Below the pieces are notes generated by a model that searched no databases, had not been told where the DNA came from, and was given only the letters and a program-made list of their open reading frames with translations. Shown here piece after piece: positions 26,433-35,190 of a DNA stretch of 56,902 nt. Source of the stretch: Chloroflexota bacterium. GTDB lineage: Bacteria > Chloroflexota > UBA11872 > VXOZ01. The stretch lies in the NCBI GenBank assembly GCA_012270555.1, contig JAAXIC010000025.1, forward strand, positions 1-56,902, read 5' to 3'. Numbering within the stretch: position 1 is the first letter of the stretch; each line of letters begins with the position of its first letter. The position numbers were made by a program, and so were the translations under genes.

Positions 26433-27278
26433 CTACTCTTCCAATGACAGTACGACAGAATCCAGGTAGAGGAACGCCCGCCTGTCGGTGGCGGTTTCCA
26501 CGAAGAAGGCGGTGTTCAGCATGCACCAGAGATCGGCGTCGGTCGGGGCGCGTATGGGTGATAGATCGGTCAGGTTAAACGTGTGGTCGTTGCACTGGAG
26601 CTCGCCGTAATTCATGGTATGCAGATCGCACGTGAACCGGAGATAGTGCCAGTTGATCTTCGTGGGCAGTTCGTTATAACACAGGCGCTGATTGGCGCCG
26701 GGGATGTCCTTCCAGCCTGTGGGCTCCAAGTGAAAGAAGGACTTGATCTCACCGCTATCGCCGACCACGTGGCGTGACGGTAGGTCGTCGCGGTATTGCC
26801 ACTGGTAACGCGGCCTACCGTCTTCAACATTGCAGTAGCGCAAGTGGGGCATAGCGCGCTGCGCGCTGTCCTGTAAATCGAAGAACACACCAAAGCTGCC
26901 GACGTCGTGATCGCCCAGCGTGAGCGCGCTCGGTTCCGGCTTGACCGCGAAGTAGCACTCCACTTGGATGCGTCCGCGCTTGCGCCACGTGGCGCGCTTG
27001 ACGGCCACCGCCAGGTGTCCGGCGCGAGCGCGCGTCGCGAGCTTGAGGGAGTACGTGCCGGCGAGCGACCCCGCCGTGCCCGTGTCCCACATGGTGGCGC
27101 TGCTAAGCATGGGCGGCCGCAGGTCGCGGAACGGCGGCAGAATGGTATCCAAGCTGCCTTCGTAGTTGCCGATCAACTCGCTCCAGCCGCACATCCCGGT
27201 GTCGAAGTCATCGGCAAACAGGATGCGCGCCAGCGGGTCGAATTTGCTGAGAAATGGGTCAGAATAGGCGCTTTTCAT
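26433..27278 (-). CDS. Conserved hypothetical protein, DUF6772-like
   Basis: This 281-residue protein begins LARILFADDFDTGMCGWSEL, a phrase typical of proteins with a lamin-G/concanavalin-like beta-jelly-roll that describe a 'sample' region. It is rich in aromatic residues (YRWQY-type strands, FHLEPTGWKDIPG, INWHYLRFTCDLH) and ends with FLYLDSVVLSLEE. There is no signal peptide. The ATG at 27278 is used; a TTG two codons upstream is possible, and no good ribosome binding site is seen for either. The resemblance to DUF6772 is from memory and is tentative. A carbohydrate-related role is suggested only by the surrounding GH32 and Gfo/Idh-type genes. Confidence 0.6.
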   Translation of the reverse strand: MKSAYSDPFLSKFDPLARILFADDFDTGMCGWSELIGNYEGSLDTILPPFRDLRPPMLSSATMWDTGTAGSLAGTYSLKLATRARAGHLAVAVKRATWRKRGRIQVECYFAVKPEPSALTLGDHDVGSFGVFFDLQDSAQRAMPHLRYCNVEDGRPRYQWQYRDDLPSRHVVGDSGEIKSFFHLEPTGWKDIPGANQRLCYNELPTKINWHYLRFTCDLHTMNYGELQCNDHTFNLTDLSPIRAPTDADLWCMLNTAFFVETATDRRAFLYLDSVVLSLEE

Positions 27279-27681
27279 TGGCAAATGCGCTTTCGGATCC
27301 TAACTGTGAGGTATGTTTGGCACACGTGAGCGCCTACAGAGACAGTGTCTTGCGGCCTTCCCAGCGTTTGACTAGGCCAAGTATAGCACTTCGTATCTCG
27401 GTGCCTGGGGTCGCAGTAGTTAGAGCAACTCGCGCCGGTCGCGCTACGACCGACCCAAAGCGACGGCGCATGATTAGTAGCACGAGGTGTGCTCCTCGCT
27501 TCGTCACGTGAACAATCCAGCGTAGCGCGGGGGCTTGTCCCCCGCTTCTTTGCGCGTGTGACACATATCACTTTGGTCAACGTAATGTGGACACACGGCG
27601 CCAACCGGCGAACGCGCGCAGAGGGCGAGTTTTCGCTACAATGAAGGCGTGGAGCATCTGTATCTCAAGGGGGAGCGCGCG
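27279..27681. other. Divergent intergenic region
   Basis: It separates a minus-strand and a plus-strand gene and should contain both promoters, but I find no convincing -35/-10 pair. A GTAGCGCGGGGGCTTGTCCC element lies at 27522-27548 and a CGAGG/CCTCG hairpin just upstream of it. Confidence 0.5.
27522..27548. repeat. GCGGGGGCTTGTCCCCCGC palindrome
   Basis: Related copies lie at 9880-9906, 15601-15629, 26370-26394, 41301-41326 and 56798-56818. Confidence 0.75.
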
Positions 27682-29064
27682 ATGAGCACGACGGTCGGGA
27701 CTTCCAAACGTACGCTTGACGAGTTCTTTGTAGAGCAATTTGCCGGTTCCGCCGCGCGCTTTCAAGAAGCCGTTGCAATCTTCCCCAATGGCGCAACCCA
27801 CGATGGCCGCGCGCAAAAGCCGTTTCCGCTCTATATCGAACGGGCGCAGGGCGCGCACAAGTGGGACGTGGACGGCAACCGCATTATCGACTTCCTAGTT
27901 GGCCATGGCGCATTGCTGTTGGGACACGCACATCCCGCTGTTGTCGAGGCCGTCACCGCCCAGATGCAGCACAGCACGCACTACGGCGCGGCCCACGAAC
28001 GCGAAATCGAATGGGGCCGCCTGGTGCAGCGCCTCATTCCTTCCGCCGAGCGCGTGCGCTTCACGGCTTCCGGCACCGAAGCCACCCTGATGTGCTTGCG
28101 GCTGGCGCGCGCCTACACCGGCAAGAGCAAAGTCATCAAGTTCGAGCACCACTTCCACGGCTGGCACGATTATGTGGTGGTGGATGAACCGCCTGCGCCG
28201 CCGCCCGCCGGTGTCCCGGCAGGCACTGCGGACTCCATGATGGTGCTCCCTGTGCATGATCCCGATCTTCTCGAAACCGTTCTGCGGGACGACCCCGATA
28301 TTGCGGCCGTCATCATGGAGCCCACCGGCGCGGGGTATTCCTCGTATCCGCTTGATCCCGATTTTCTGGCGGCCGTGCGCAAGCTCACGCTCGATTACGG
28401 CGTATTAATGATTATGGACGAAGTTATCACGGGGTTCCGCTGCTCCCCGGGCGGGGCGCAGGCGGCCACCGGCGTCATTCCCGACCTGACAAGCTTGGCA
28501 AAAATTCTGGCAGGCGGCCTGCCCGGCGGTGCGGTGGCTGGGCGCGCAGACATCTTGGCCCACTTGGAATACCGTGATGAACCGGAGTGGAACTCTCGCA
28601 AGAAGGTCCGTCACCAGGGCACGTTTAACGCCAACCCACTGTCGGCTTCCGCCGGCGCCACCGCCTTGGCCATCGTGGCCGAGGGCTGGCCGGCGCGCCA
28701 CGTGAACGATCTGGCCGCCATGCTGCGGGACGAAATGAACCAGGTGCTGGACGCTCACGGCCTCTCCGGCTGCGTCTACGGCACGTACTCCATGTTCCAT
28801 ATCTCGCTCTACAATCCCAGCAACCCCCATCGAAAGCAATCTCCGGACGACCGCACCCAGCCATTCGCCTCCATGCGAGAAGCCGATCCGGCGCTCTACG
28901 GCAAGATGAGGCGCGGCTTGCAGGTGCACGGAGTCGACCTCATGGGTGACGGCGGCATGCTTTCCACCGCCCATACCGAGGAAGACGTGCGCGAGGCCGC
29001 CGCGGCCCTGGATCGCACCATCGACCTCCTGAAACAAGAGGGCGCCATTCCGGGTGTCGGGTAG
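27682..29064 (+). CDS. Class III aminotransferase, glutamate-1-semialdehyde aminomutase-like
   Basis: This 460-residue PLP enzyme of the GSA-aminomutase/omega-transaminase group has a PLP-phosphate site at TASGTEATLMCLRLAR, cofactor ring Asp246 in MIMDEVITGFR, and the Schiff-base Lys274 in SLAKILAGGLPGGA. It is more like the 'aspartate aminotransferase family' relatives of HemL than authentic HemL. The ATG at 27682 has GGGGGAG 6 bases upstream; an in-frame GTG at 27649 has none. It stands alone, with an alpha/beta hydrolase gene downstream. The amino-group acceptor and substrate are unknown. Confidence 0.88.
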   Translation: MSTTVGTSKRTLDEFFVEQFAGSAARFQEAVAIFPNGATHDGRAQKPFPLYIERAQGAHKWDVDGNRIIDFLVGHGALLLGHAHPAVVEAVTAQMQHSTHYGAAHEREIEWGRLVQRLIPSAERVRFTASGTEATLMCLRLARAYTGKSKVIKFEHHFHGWHDYVVVDEPPAPPPAGVPAGTADSMMVLPVHDPDLLETVLRDDPDIAAVIMEPTGAGYSSYPLDPDFLAAVRKLTLDYGVLMIMDEVITGFRCSPGGAQAATGVIPDLTSLAKILAGGLPGGAVAGRADILAHLEYRDEPEWNSRKKVRHQGTFNANPLSASAGATALAIVAEGWPARHVNDLAAMLRDEMNQVLDAHGLSGCVYGTYSMFHISLYNPSNPHRKQSPDDRTQPFASMREADPALYGKMRRGLQVHGVDLMGDGGMLSTAHTEEDVREAAAALDRTIDLLKQEGAIPGVG

Positions 29065-29277
29065 CCGCGTCAGCACCGACAGCGCTTAGGCCGACGCCGG
29101 AAGTTGAAGATTCGGTTTTTGAGACATTCCCTCGGGCGCGGCAGCGTGCCTTGACTTTCTTTGCCTCCGCTATCCGGGAGACAATGCTACAATTGCCGCA
29201 ACGTGGGAAACCAGCTTGGACATTCCCACAGTGAACCATTAAGGCCTCCAGTCAAGAAAGGGTGAGAGCGCACTACC

Positions 29278-30267
29278 ATGAACGCTGCCGCCAACGAAGC
29301 CACGTATTCCGGGCCGGACCAGGAAATCTTCAGCCACGCGTTCTCCGACCCGATTATCGAGAGCGAGATGCTCTATCCGGCGCTCACGACGCTGGACTGC
29401 ATCTACGAGGCGAACTCGACACTGCTGATGCCGGTGGAGCACTTCTTCACGGCCTACGAGGACTTGGAGATAGAGGCGGCGGAAACATTGACGCTCGACG
29501 GCGGCGACACCCACCTTTTGCATGTTTCGTACACGCTGGGCGGCGCTACATATCACGGCTACGCCTACGCGCCCGCCGCGCCGGATACCGCTCAGCCCAC
29601 GTCATTGACCATACCGGGCAGCGGTCTCAACTGCTCCGAGCCCATCTACCGCAAGGATCCGGCAAGCTATCACGACGGCATCCTTGACGCACTCGGAGAC
29701 GGCATCACGAACTACGTCTTCATCAAGCCCAATGAGGACTGCCTGGCGTTCCACAACGGCGCGGGCAAGGTGAATGTCAACTTCTTCGTAAATTGGCTGC
29801 TGAACAACGCCACCTCCTATTCCGCCGCGTACATCGTGAGCTCCATGGCGATTACCAAGTACCTCCAGGGGCGGCATGACAGCGTGGTGGTTGCCGGACT
29901 CTCCCAGGGCGGCGGCGCGGCGCTGCTGACCTCGCTGCAGTCGCAGCCAACTGCCGCCGTCATCGCTTCCGGCTTCTCGGTCATCATGGAGCGCATCCAC
30001 TGGTCGGGACACAATCAGATCATCATCCCCGGCATCGGTCAGGCCTACAGCAACGAGAACGTGCGCAAGCAGATCAAGGCCTCGCCCACCCAGTTCCTCT
30101 TCACCTATGGCCGGCAGGAAAGCGTGATCTACCGCATCGAGGCGGAAGAGCGCTATAGCTGCGATTTTCTCGCCGAATGCCCTAACGTGCGCTGCGAATC
30201 CCACGACGACGGCCACATCTTCCATGTGGCGATAACGAACGATTTCCTCCGCAGCCTGAGTCTCTAG
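29278..30267 (+). CDS. Alpha/beta hydrolase
   Basis: This 329-residue serine hydrolase has a nucleophile elbow GLSQGG (Ser209) and a C-terminal candidate catalytic His313 in HDDGHIF. The preceding PGSGLNCSE may form the oxyanion hole. The N-terminal 90 residues (SHAFSDPIIESEMLYPALTT) form a cap or lid. No signal peptide is visible. The substrate is not inferable, but adjacent genes encode an aminotransferase and a DUF3604 protein on the same strand. A GGTGAGAG stretch lies about 14 bases before the ATG. Confidence 0.8.
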   Translation: MNAAANEATYSGPDQEIFSHAFSDPIIESEMLYPALTTLDCIYEANSTLLMPVEHFFTAYEDLEIEAAETLTLDGGDTHLLHVSYTLGGATYHGYAYAPAAPDTAQPTSLTIPGSGLNCSEPIYRKDPASYHDGILDALGDGITNYVFIKPNEDCLAFHNGAGKVNVNFFVNWLLNNATSYSAAYIVSSMAITKYLQGRHDSVVVAGLSQGGGAALLTSLQSQPTAAVIASGFSVIMERIHWSGHNQIIIPGIGQAYSNENVRKQIKASPTQFLFTYGRQESVIYRIEAEERYSCDFLAECPNVRCESHDDGHIFHVAITNDFLRSLSL

Positions 30268-30367
30268 CGCCAGTAGGTGCTTACACGGAGTGGTGCCGGA
30301 CGCTGGCGGGTGCCCTGCATGGCTAGTGACCCGTTCAAGCTGCACTGCATTGCGAGGCTAAGCACGA

Positions 30368-32320
30368 ATGAGCGCGACCGATCACTACACGGACGAGTGG
30401 ACGCCGCTTAATCCAGTAATTTTGGAGGCCCACCGCCCGCGGTCTGATGCAGTTGTGGCAGCGGCCTGCTTGCCAGAACAGGCAGCAGTGGGTTCGTGGC
30501 AGTGTGTGGCGATGCGCCTGAGACTCGGCGCGGAAGGGCTGAGGCAAGGCGACGTGCTCGTGGTGCAGTCCGTGACGCGGGGCTTGCAGTCGTGGCCCGC
30601 ATTGCAGACCGTCATGACTGCGGAAGCGGGATACACAACTGCTGCGGCGGAATCTGGAGAGCTGGTAACGTGTCAAGTGGACGGCCAACACGTACGCCTG
30701 ACCGTCCGGGATTCCCTTCCCGCCGGGGATACCATCGTTCTCACCTACGGCGACCGGCGCGCCGGAGGGCCGGGCAGTCGCATGACCCTGGCCGCCCTCC
30801 GCCAGTGGTTCCGCATTCTCCACGTGCCACAGGACGGAATCGGCGCGCACGAAGTGATTGCTGAGCCGCCGTACGTTGACCTCCTGCCGGCCCCGCCAGC
30901 ACAATTGGACGTCTTGGCGCCAAGCCGCGTGCGGCGGGGCGAACAATATACCCTCGTCGTCAAAGCGGTGGACGAACATGGCAATACTGCCGCGTCGCTG
31001 GCTCAACCCGCGACGATTTCTTCGGTGAACGGGGCTGAGTTCCCTGCCGAAATAGCGCTAAACGAACGTGAACGCGCTGCCGGGCGCGCAATGGTTATCC
31101 TGACTGAAAACATGCCGCCTACCGGGCGGCTGCGTCTCGTGGTACGCCATCCAGAAGGGGAAGCGGTGGGACGCAGCAACCCCGTGGAAGTAGTACCAGT
31201 CGACGACGCTTCCGATACCATCTATTGGGGCGATTTACACGCGCACACGTCCCACGGGCACGCGTATGGCGAGATCGCAGACCTTTACCACTACGCTCGC
31301 GATGAAGCCAGGCTCGACTTTGTGGCACACGTGGAGCACTACACCTGCGCCGGAGAGTGGTTGCATCCGTGGTGGCGGCGGCGCTATCCGGAATGTCAAA
31401 CAGTCACGGACTTCGTCGAGCGCTCCTGGCAGGAGCGGTTGGAGCAAGCGCGGCGGTTCGACACGCCGGGCCGGTTCGTACCGTTGCTGGGGTTCGAGTG
31501 GGCGCACACTACGGGACACCTCAACGGCTTTTTCCCGGGACTAGATGCGCCGCTCGTCTATCCCACGAGCTTTCGCGACCCGGCCATGACCCCCGCTCAT
31601 CTCAAAGAGCTACTCGCAGGCCACGAATGGTTCGGCGTGCCCCACCACACGGCCTTCCCGCTGGGTCGAGGCACACTGGGCGGGTTCCGCTGGGAGCACT
31701 TCGATCCGGAGACCATGCCCTGCGTGGAGATCGCGTCCAAGCAGGGGAATGGCGAATACTTCGGCGCGCCCTACGCGGCGTTGCCTATGGGTAGGGGCGG
31801 CACCGTGCGCGAGGGGCTGGCCCGCGGCTTGCGCTTTGGCTTCGTGGGCGCGACCGATACGAACATCGCGCGGCCGGGCTCGTTCACGGCCCAGGAGAAG
31901 CGCCAGCGGCTGCCGGGGTTGACCGCCGTGTTCGCGCCCTCACTGGAACGCGAGGCAATCTACAACGCAATTCGGCAGCGGCGCTGCTACGCGACGTTGG
32001 GTGGCAGACCCATCCTGCGCTTCAGCATCAACGGCGCTTTCATGGGCGAGTCGCTGCGACTGCCGCGCGCCGACGCCGTCAAGCACATCGTCTGCGACGT
32101 GGCCGGATCCGCAGAACTCGCGCGCGTGGAAGTCATCAAAAACGGAAAAACGTCCTTCCAGTTCGTAACCACAGACACCGGCACCCACAACCGCACCCCC
32201 GACTACCGCGAAGAATTCCCCGATACGACCCCCAGCCAAGCAGGCGACTACTACTATTTGCGCGTCCAGCAGTGCGACGGCGCGCTCGCCTGGTCCAGCC
32301 CGATTTGGATCGATCTCTAA
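30368..32320 (+). CDS. DUF3604/PHP-like metal-dependent protein
   Basis: This 650-residue protein carries, around residue 285, the sequence YWGDLHAHTSHGHAYG, the HxH metal motif of PHP-type phosphoesterases and of DUF3604. It continues with DFVAHVEHY, GFEWAHTTGHLNGFFP and GVPHHTAFPLGRG, further candidate metal ligands. The N-terminal 280 residues are beta-rich (a bacterial Ig-like or C2-like module is likely, as in VLAPSRVRRGEQYTLVVKAVDEHGN). A C-terminal beta domain closes the protein. No signal peptide is seen. Substrates of DUF3604 are not established. It follows the hydrolase by 100 bases. Confidence 0.82.
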   Translation: MSATDHYTDEWTPLNPVILEAHRPRSDAVVAAACLPEQAAVGSWQCVAMRLRLGAEGLRQGDVLVVQSVTRGLQSWPALQTVMTAEAGYTTAAAESGELVTCQVDGQHVRLTVRDSLPAGDTIVLTYGDRRAGGPGSRMTLAALRQWFRILHVPQDGIGAHEVIAEPPYVDLLPAPPAQLDVLAPSRVRRGEQYTLVVKAVDEHGNTAASLAQPATISSVNGAEFPAEIALNERERAAGRAMVILTENMPPTGRLRLVVRHPEGEAVGRSNPVEVVPVDDASDTIYWGDLHAHTSHGHAYGEIADLYHYARDEARLDFVAHVEHYTCAGEWLHPWWRRRYPECQTVTDFVERSWQERLEQARRFDTPGRFVPLLGFEWAHTTGHLNGFFPGLDAPLVYPTSFRDPAMTPAHLKELLAGHEWFGVPHHTAFPLGRGTLGGFRWEHFDPETMPCVEIASKQGNGEYFGAPYAALPMGRGGTVREGLARGLRFGFVGATDTNIARPGSFTAQEKRQRLPGLTAVFAPSLEREAIYNAIRQRRCYATLGGRPILRFSINGAFMGESLRLPRADAVKHIVCDVAGSAELARVEVIKNGKTSFQFVTTDTGTHNRTPDYREEFPDTTPSQAGDYYYLRVQQCDGALAWSSPIWIDL

Positions 32321-32389
32321 AGTAGATTAATCTCAGGAATGACACTAGAGTTGATTGAAGAGCCTCTATAGATGCCTATGGAGGATTCC

Positions 32390-32407
32390 ATGGTAGCAGG
32401 CAGTTAG
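32390..32407 (+). CDS. Five-codon mini-gene (MVAGS) ahead of the endonuclease gene
   Basis: ATG at 32390 is preceded by TGGAGG and 5 bases, the only good ribosome binding site in the region, but reads MVAGS and stops at 32405-32407. Two bases later a TTG (32410) opens the endonuclease frame and an ATG (32425) follows. It could be a leader that couples or limits translation of the endonuclease. Confidence 0.4.
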   Translation: MVAGS

Positions 32408-32424
32408 ATTTGCGTGTTGCTCTG

Positions 32425-33030
32425 ATGCCGATCAAGCGAAACACAGTAGACGTCGCTAAGTTCAATCGACATGGACACCTGCCGTATGATTTGCGCCTTC
32501 AGGACTTTCAGATGGCCATGCAGGATGTCTATGATTTCTTGTATGACGTCAATTCTCATCTTAGCGGGAGAGGATTGCAGCGACTCGACGACATGTTGCG
32601 CCCCGCCATCCTTTCGGGCGTCCTGTCTGACATGCTGACGGCCAGTCTCGCCAAACACTCCCGAGTGCTTACGGAAAACCAGTACCACAATGGACACCCG
32701 GACCTCGTTGTCCAAGGAGTCTATCCCAACAATGCAGTCAAGGCAGGCACTGAGGGTGTCGAGGTAAAGACAACCCGGAAGGCTGGGGGAGCCGTGGATA
32801 CACATGGAGCGCGCGAGCAGTGGATGTGCGTTTTCGTCTATCGCGTAGACGTGGAATCAGAGCCTGCGATTGAGCGGGAGCCTATGGCTTTTACCGAGGT
32901 TTATCTTGGGCACGTCAAGATAGAGGACTTTCGCAAGAATCCTCGTAGTGAGCTTGGCACTAGAACCGCGACACTCCATAGGGACGGCATTCAAAAGCTT
33001 CGCGAGAGTTGGGTCTACCGCGTGGACTGA
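32425..33030 (+). CDS. Type II restriction endonuclease, PD-(D/E)XK fold
   Basis: This 201-residue protein has the nuclease core Asp93 (HPDLVVQGVY) and Glu113/Lys115 (GVEVKTTRKAGG). An N-terminal helical segment (LQDFQMAMQDVYDFLYDVN) probably serves dimerisation or DNA binding. The identification is based on the core motif and on the facing methyltransferase gene. The ATG at 32425 has no ribosome binding site; TTG at 32410, just after a mini-gene stop, is a real alternative. Its 3' end overlaps that of the methyltransferase gene by 16 bases. I cannot assign a recognition sequence. The gene appears more AT-rich than its surroundings. Confidence 0.78.
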   Translation: MPIKRNTVDVAKFNRHGHLPYDLRLQDFQMAMQDVYDFLYDVNSHLSGRGLQRLDDMLRPAILSGVLSDMLTASLAKHSRVLTENQYHNGHPDLVVQGVYPNNAVKAGTEGVEVKTTRKAGGAVDTHGAREQWMCVFVYRVDVESEPAIEREPMAFTEVYLGHVKIEDFRKNPRSELGTRTATLHRDGIQKLRESWVYRVD

Positions 33031-34172
33031 CTCCCGTTCGGAGAGAATTGGATCAGCTTCGGAATCGCAGCGGTAGCCATCTCGAAGTAGCGTTCGTCCT
33101 TTTCCACCCCAACGCTCGCATAGCCTACGGCTTCTGCGGCAGCCAAGGTTGAACCTGCGCCAGCGAACGGATCCAGGATGATTCCTTCTCCCAGCGGCAA
33201 GACCGAACGCACAAGTTGACGCAAAAATGACTGTGGCTTCAGGCTTGGGTGCGGCGCCAAGTCGCGTTCGGCCTTCCTGGTGGGCGAGGAAGGAATGACG
33301 TCGCCAAATGGCTTTTCTTGAGACGGTCGGCGGAATCCGCCGGCCTTCCACTGCCGCAAATTATCTTGAACTCTGCCTTCGATGGGCTTCCGGTACACAA
33401 GCCATGGTTCCCACATGGAACGTGGCATCACGCTTACTTCGGAGAACTCATCGTGGGCCGCTTTGGGACGGTCGCCGCCCCGCATCGTCATGGTGAGCCG
33501 CACAATTTCCCCTCGTCGTTCCAGTCCGGCCTCCGCTAGCGCCGCAGACACCAAATAGGAAACAAGAGGGTTTGAAGCCACGATGACATGGGCTCCCGGA
33601 ACGAGCCTTGGTAACAATAGACGAGCCCACACAAAGAAGAAGGCACGGATGTGGTTAAGCTGAGTGTCGGTCAAAGTAGTAAACCGGGGCACAGGGGAGC
33701 GCGCATGACCGTCAAAAGACGGCGGGATCCGCCAGACGCCACCCCTTCCCTCACGCAGCTTGGCTTGCTGCTCGTCCGTATACTCGTGGAGTCCGTACGG
33801 CGGATCCGTAATGACTGCATGAATGCTGTTTGCAGGTTGTTGCTCCAGCCAGTCGAAGCAGTCAGCGTGAAAGAGAGTTGCGCGGCCAAAAGAGACTGGG
33901 GCTTGGGACGCCTCCATTGGAGGCATCGGTCGCTGTATTGTCGACGCCGAATCTTGACGAAGCGTGTACACCCCCCGTTCTTCTCGCGTGAACAACTGTG
34001 GCGTGTTCAAGCGAAGATAGGATCGAACAGAGGATTCCTTTACCGGCCCAACGACCTGAGAGACTCGGTCACCAATCTCCTTGGCTGTTAGACCCTTTGA
34101 GGTAAACGACATCACTTGAAAGATGCCGTCCCGGACTCGTCCCGGTGCTCTCCTGCTCTGACTATCTTCCAT
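33015..34172 (-). CDS. DNA methyltransferase with N-terminal HTH-like extension
   Basis: This 385-residue protein is a beta-class N6-adenine or N4-cytosine DNA methyltransferase: the catalytic DPPY (residues 123-126) precedes the S-adenosylmethionine motif DPFAGAGST (334-342). Residues 1-75 form an extra domain (SKGLTAKEIGDRVSQVVGP, then SSVRSYLRL and EERGVYTL) that resembles a winged helix-turn-helix. The promoter overlaps a perfect palindrome (34188-34203), so autoregulation via this extension is plausible. The ATG at 34172 lies only a few bases after the predicted transcription start. The convergent partner at 32425-33030 is the cognate nuclease by position. Confidence 0.9.
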   Translation of the reverse strand: MEDSQSRRAPGRVRDGIFQVMSFTSKGLTAKEIGDRVSQVVGPVKESSVRSYLRLNTPQLFTREERGVYTLRQDSASTIQRPMPPMEASQAPVSFGRATLFHADCFDWLEQQPANSIHAVITDPPYGLHEYTDEQQAKLREGRGGVWRIPPSFDGHARSPVPRFTTLTDTQLNHIRAFFFVWARLLLPRLVPGAHVIVASNPLVSYLVSAALAEAGLERRGEIVRLTMTMRGGDRPKAAHDEFSEVSVMPRSMWEPWLVYRKPIEGRVQDNLRQWKAGGFRRPSQEKPFGDVIPSSPTRKAERDLAPHPSLKPQSFLRQLVRSVLPLGEGIILDPFAGAGSTLAAAEAVGYASVGVEKDERYFEMATAAIPKLIQFSPNGSQSTR

Positions 34173-34182
34173 GGTAAGAGCA

Positions 34183-34211
34183 AGTATAGACGTCTGGACG
34201 TCTTAAGTCAA
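34183..34211 (-). promoter_or_regulatory. Methyltransferase promoter with embedded operator
   Basis: On the minus strand, TTGACT (34206-34211) and TATACT (34183-34188) are 17 bases apart. Between them lies AGACGTC-TG-GACGTCT (34188-34203), a perfect inverted repeat with a 2-base spacer. Transcription would start at about 34176, leaving a leader of about 4 bases. Confidence 0.7.
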
Positions 34212-34265
34212 GCGACAACTGTTACTTTTTTCGGTTCCCTGGGGCACGAATTATGCGAGACTTGA

Positions 34266-35156
34266 TCAAGGAATTACCACGAACGTTTCCAACGCCACGA
34301 AGACGAAGAACACCGCCGAGAGGGAGCTATTCACGTGAAAGAAGGCGGTGTTGATGCGGGAGAGATCGCGGGGATTCACGAGCAGGTGTTCCCAGATGAG
34401 CAATCCCGCCACGGCCGCGATGCCGAGCCAGTAGAAGAGGCCGAGACCGAGCAGTACGCCTACTGCCGCGAGGCACAGCGCGGTCGCCACGTGCGCTAGG
34501 GCGGAGAAGATCAGCGCGCCGCGTATGCCGAACCTCGCGGGGACGGAGTAGAGGCCCTCCTTCAGGTCGACCTCGTAGTCCTGGCAGGCGTAGATCATGT
34601 CAAAACCCGCCATCCAGGTCACGACTGCCGCGCCGAGCAGCACCGTGCTCCAGGCGAATTCACCCGTAACCGCGATCCAGCCGCCCATGGGCGCCATTGA
34701 GCCGGAGACGCCGAGCGCAAAATGGCTGAGCCACGTGAAGCGCTTCGTATAGGAGTAGAACACCAGCCAGAAGATTGCGATTGGCGAAAGCAGTACGCAT
34801 AGCCAATTGAGCATGGCCGCCGCAAAAACCATGAGCGCCAGGTTGAAGATGCTCGCTCCCCACATGAACTGCGGCGTGAGTATGCCTTGCGGCAGCGCGC
34901 GTATGGACGTGCGGGGATTGCGGCTGTCCAGGTGGCGGTCAATGATGCGGTTGAGAGACATAGCGGCGGTGCGGCCGGCAGTCATGGCTACCGTAACCCA
35001 GATGAACTGCCACCACGTGGGCAGACCCTCCGCGGCCAGCAGCATGGCGAGATAGGCGAACGGCAGGGTGAAGGCCGCGTGTTCGATCTTGATGGCTTCC
35101 AGGAACACCGGCACCTTGCGGATGACGGATCCCATGGACGTTGACGTCGCGCTCAT
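34266..35156 (-). CDS. mqnP: UbiA-family prenyltransferase, MqnP type
   Basis: This 296-residue membrane enzyme transfers a prenyl chain to an aromatic acid in quinone synthesis. The N-terminal KIEHAAFTLPFAYLAML is characteristic of MqnP, the prenyltransferase of the futalosine route to menaquinone. The Mg-diphosphate motifs are NRIIDRHLDSRNPRT (first Asp-rich) and DMIYACQDYEVD (second). Eight to nine hydrophobic segments follow UbiA topology. AGGA lies 5 bases before the ATG. It ends an operon with a TlpA-type protein and an M55-like gene. No other mqn gene is within the window, so the pathway assignment depends on family resemblance. Confidence 0.88.
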   Translation of the reverse strand: MSATSTSMGSVIRKVPVFLEAIKIEHAAFTLPFAYLAMLLAAEGLPTWWQFIWVTVAMTAGRTAAMSLNRIIDRHLDSRNPRTSIRALPQGILTPQFMWGASIFNLALMVFAAAMLNWLCVLLSPIAIFWLVFYSYTKRFTWLSHFALGVSGSMAPMGGWIAVTGEFAWSTVLLGAAVVTWMAGFDMIYACQDYEVDLKEGLYSVPARFGIRGALIFSALAHVATALCLAAVGVLLGLGLFYWLGIAAVAGLLIWEHLLVNPRDLSRINTAFFHVNSSLSAVFFVFVALETFVVIP

Positions 35157-35190
35157 TCTGTTCCTTTACATATTCAAACCCGCATGAAGC

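Noticed and set aside
27682-29064. Naming this gene hemL
   Set aside because: It has the aminomutase fold and Lys274 but diverges from authentic HemL at the substrate loops, and no heme synthesis genes are adjacent.
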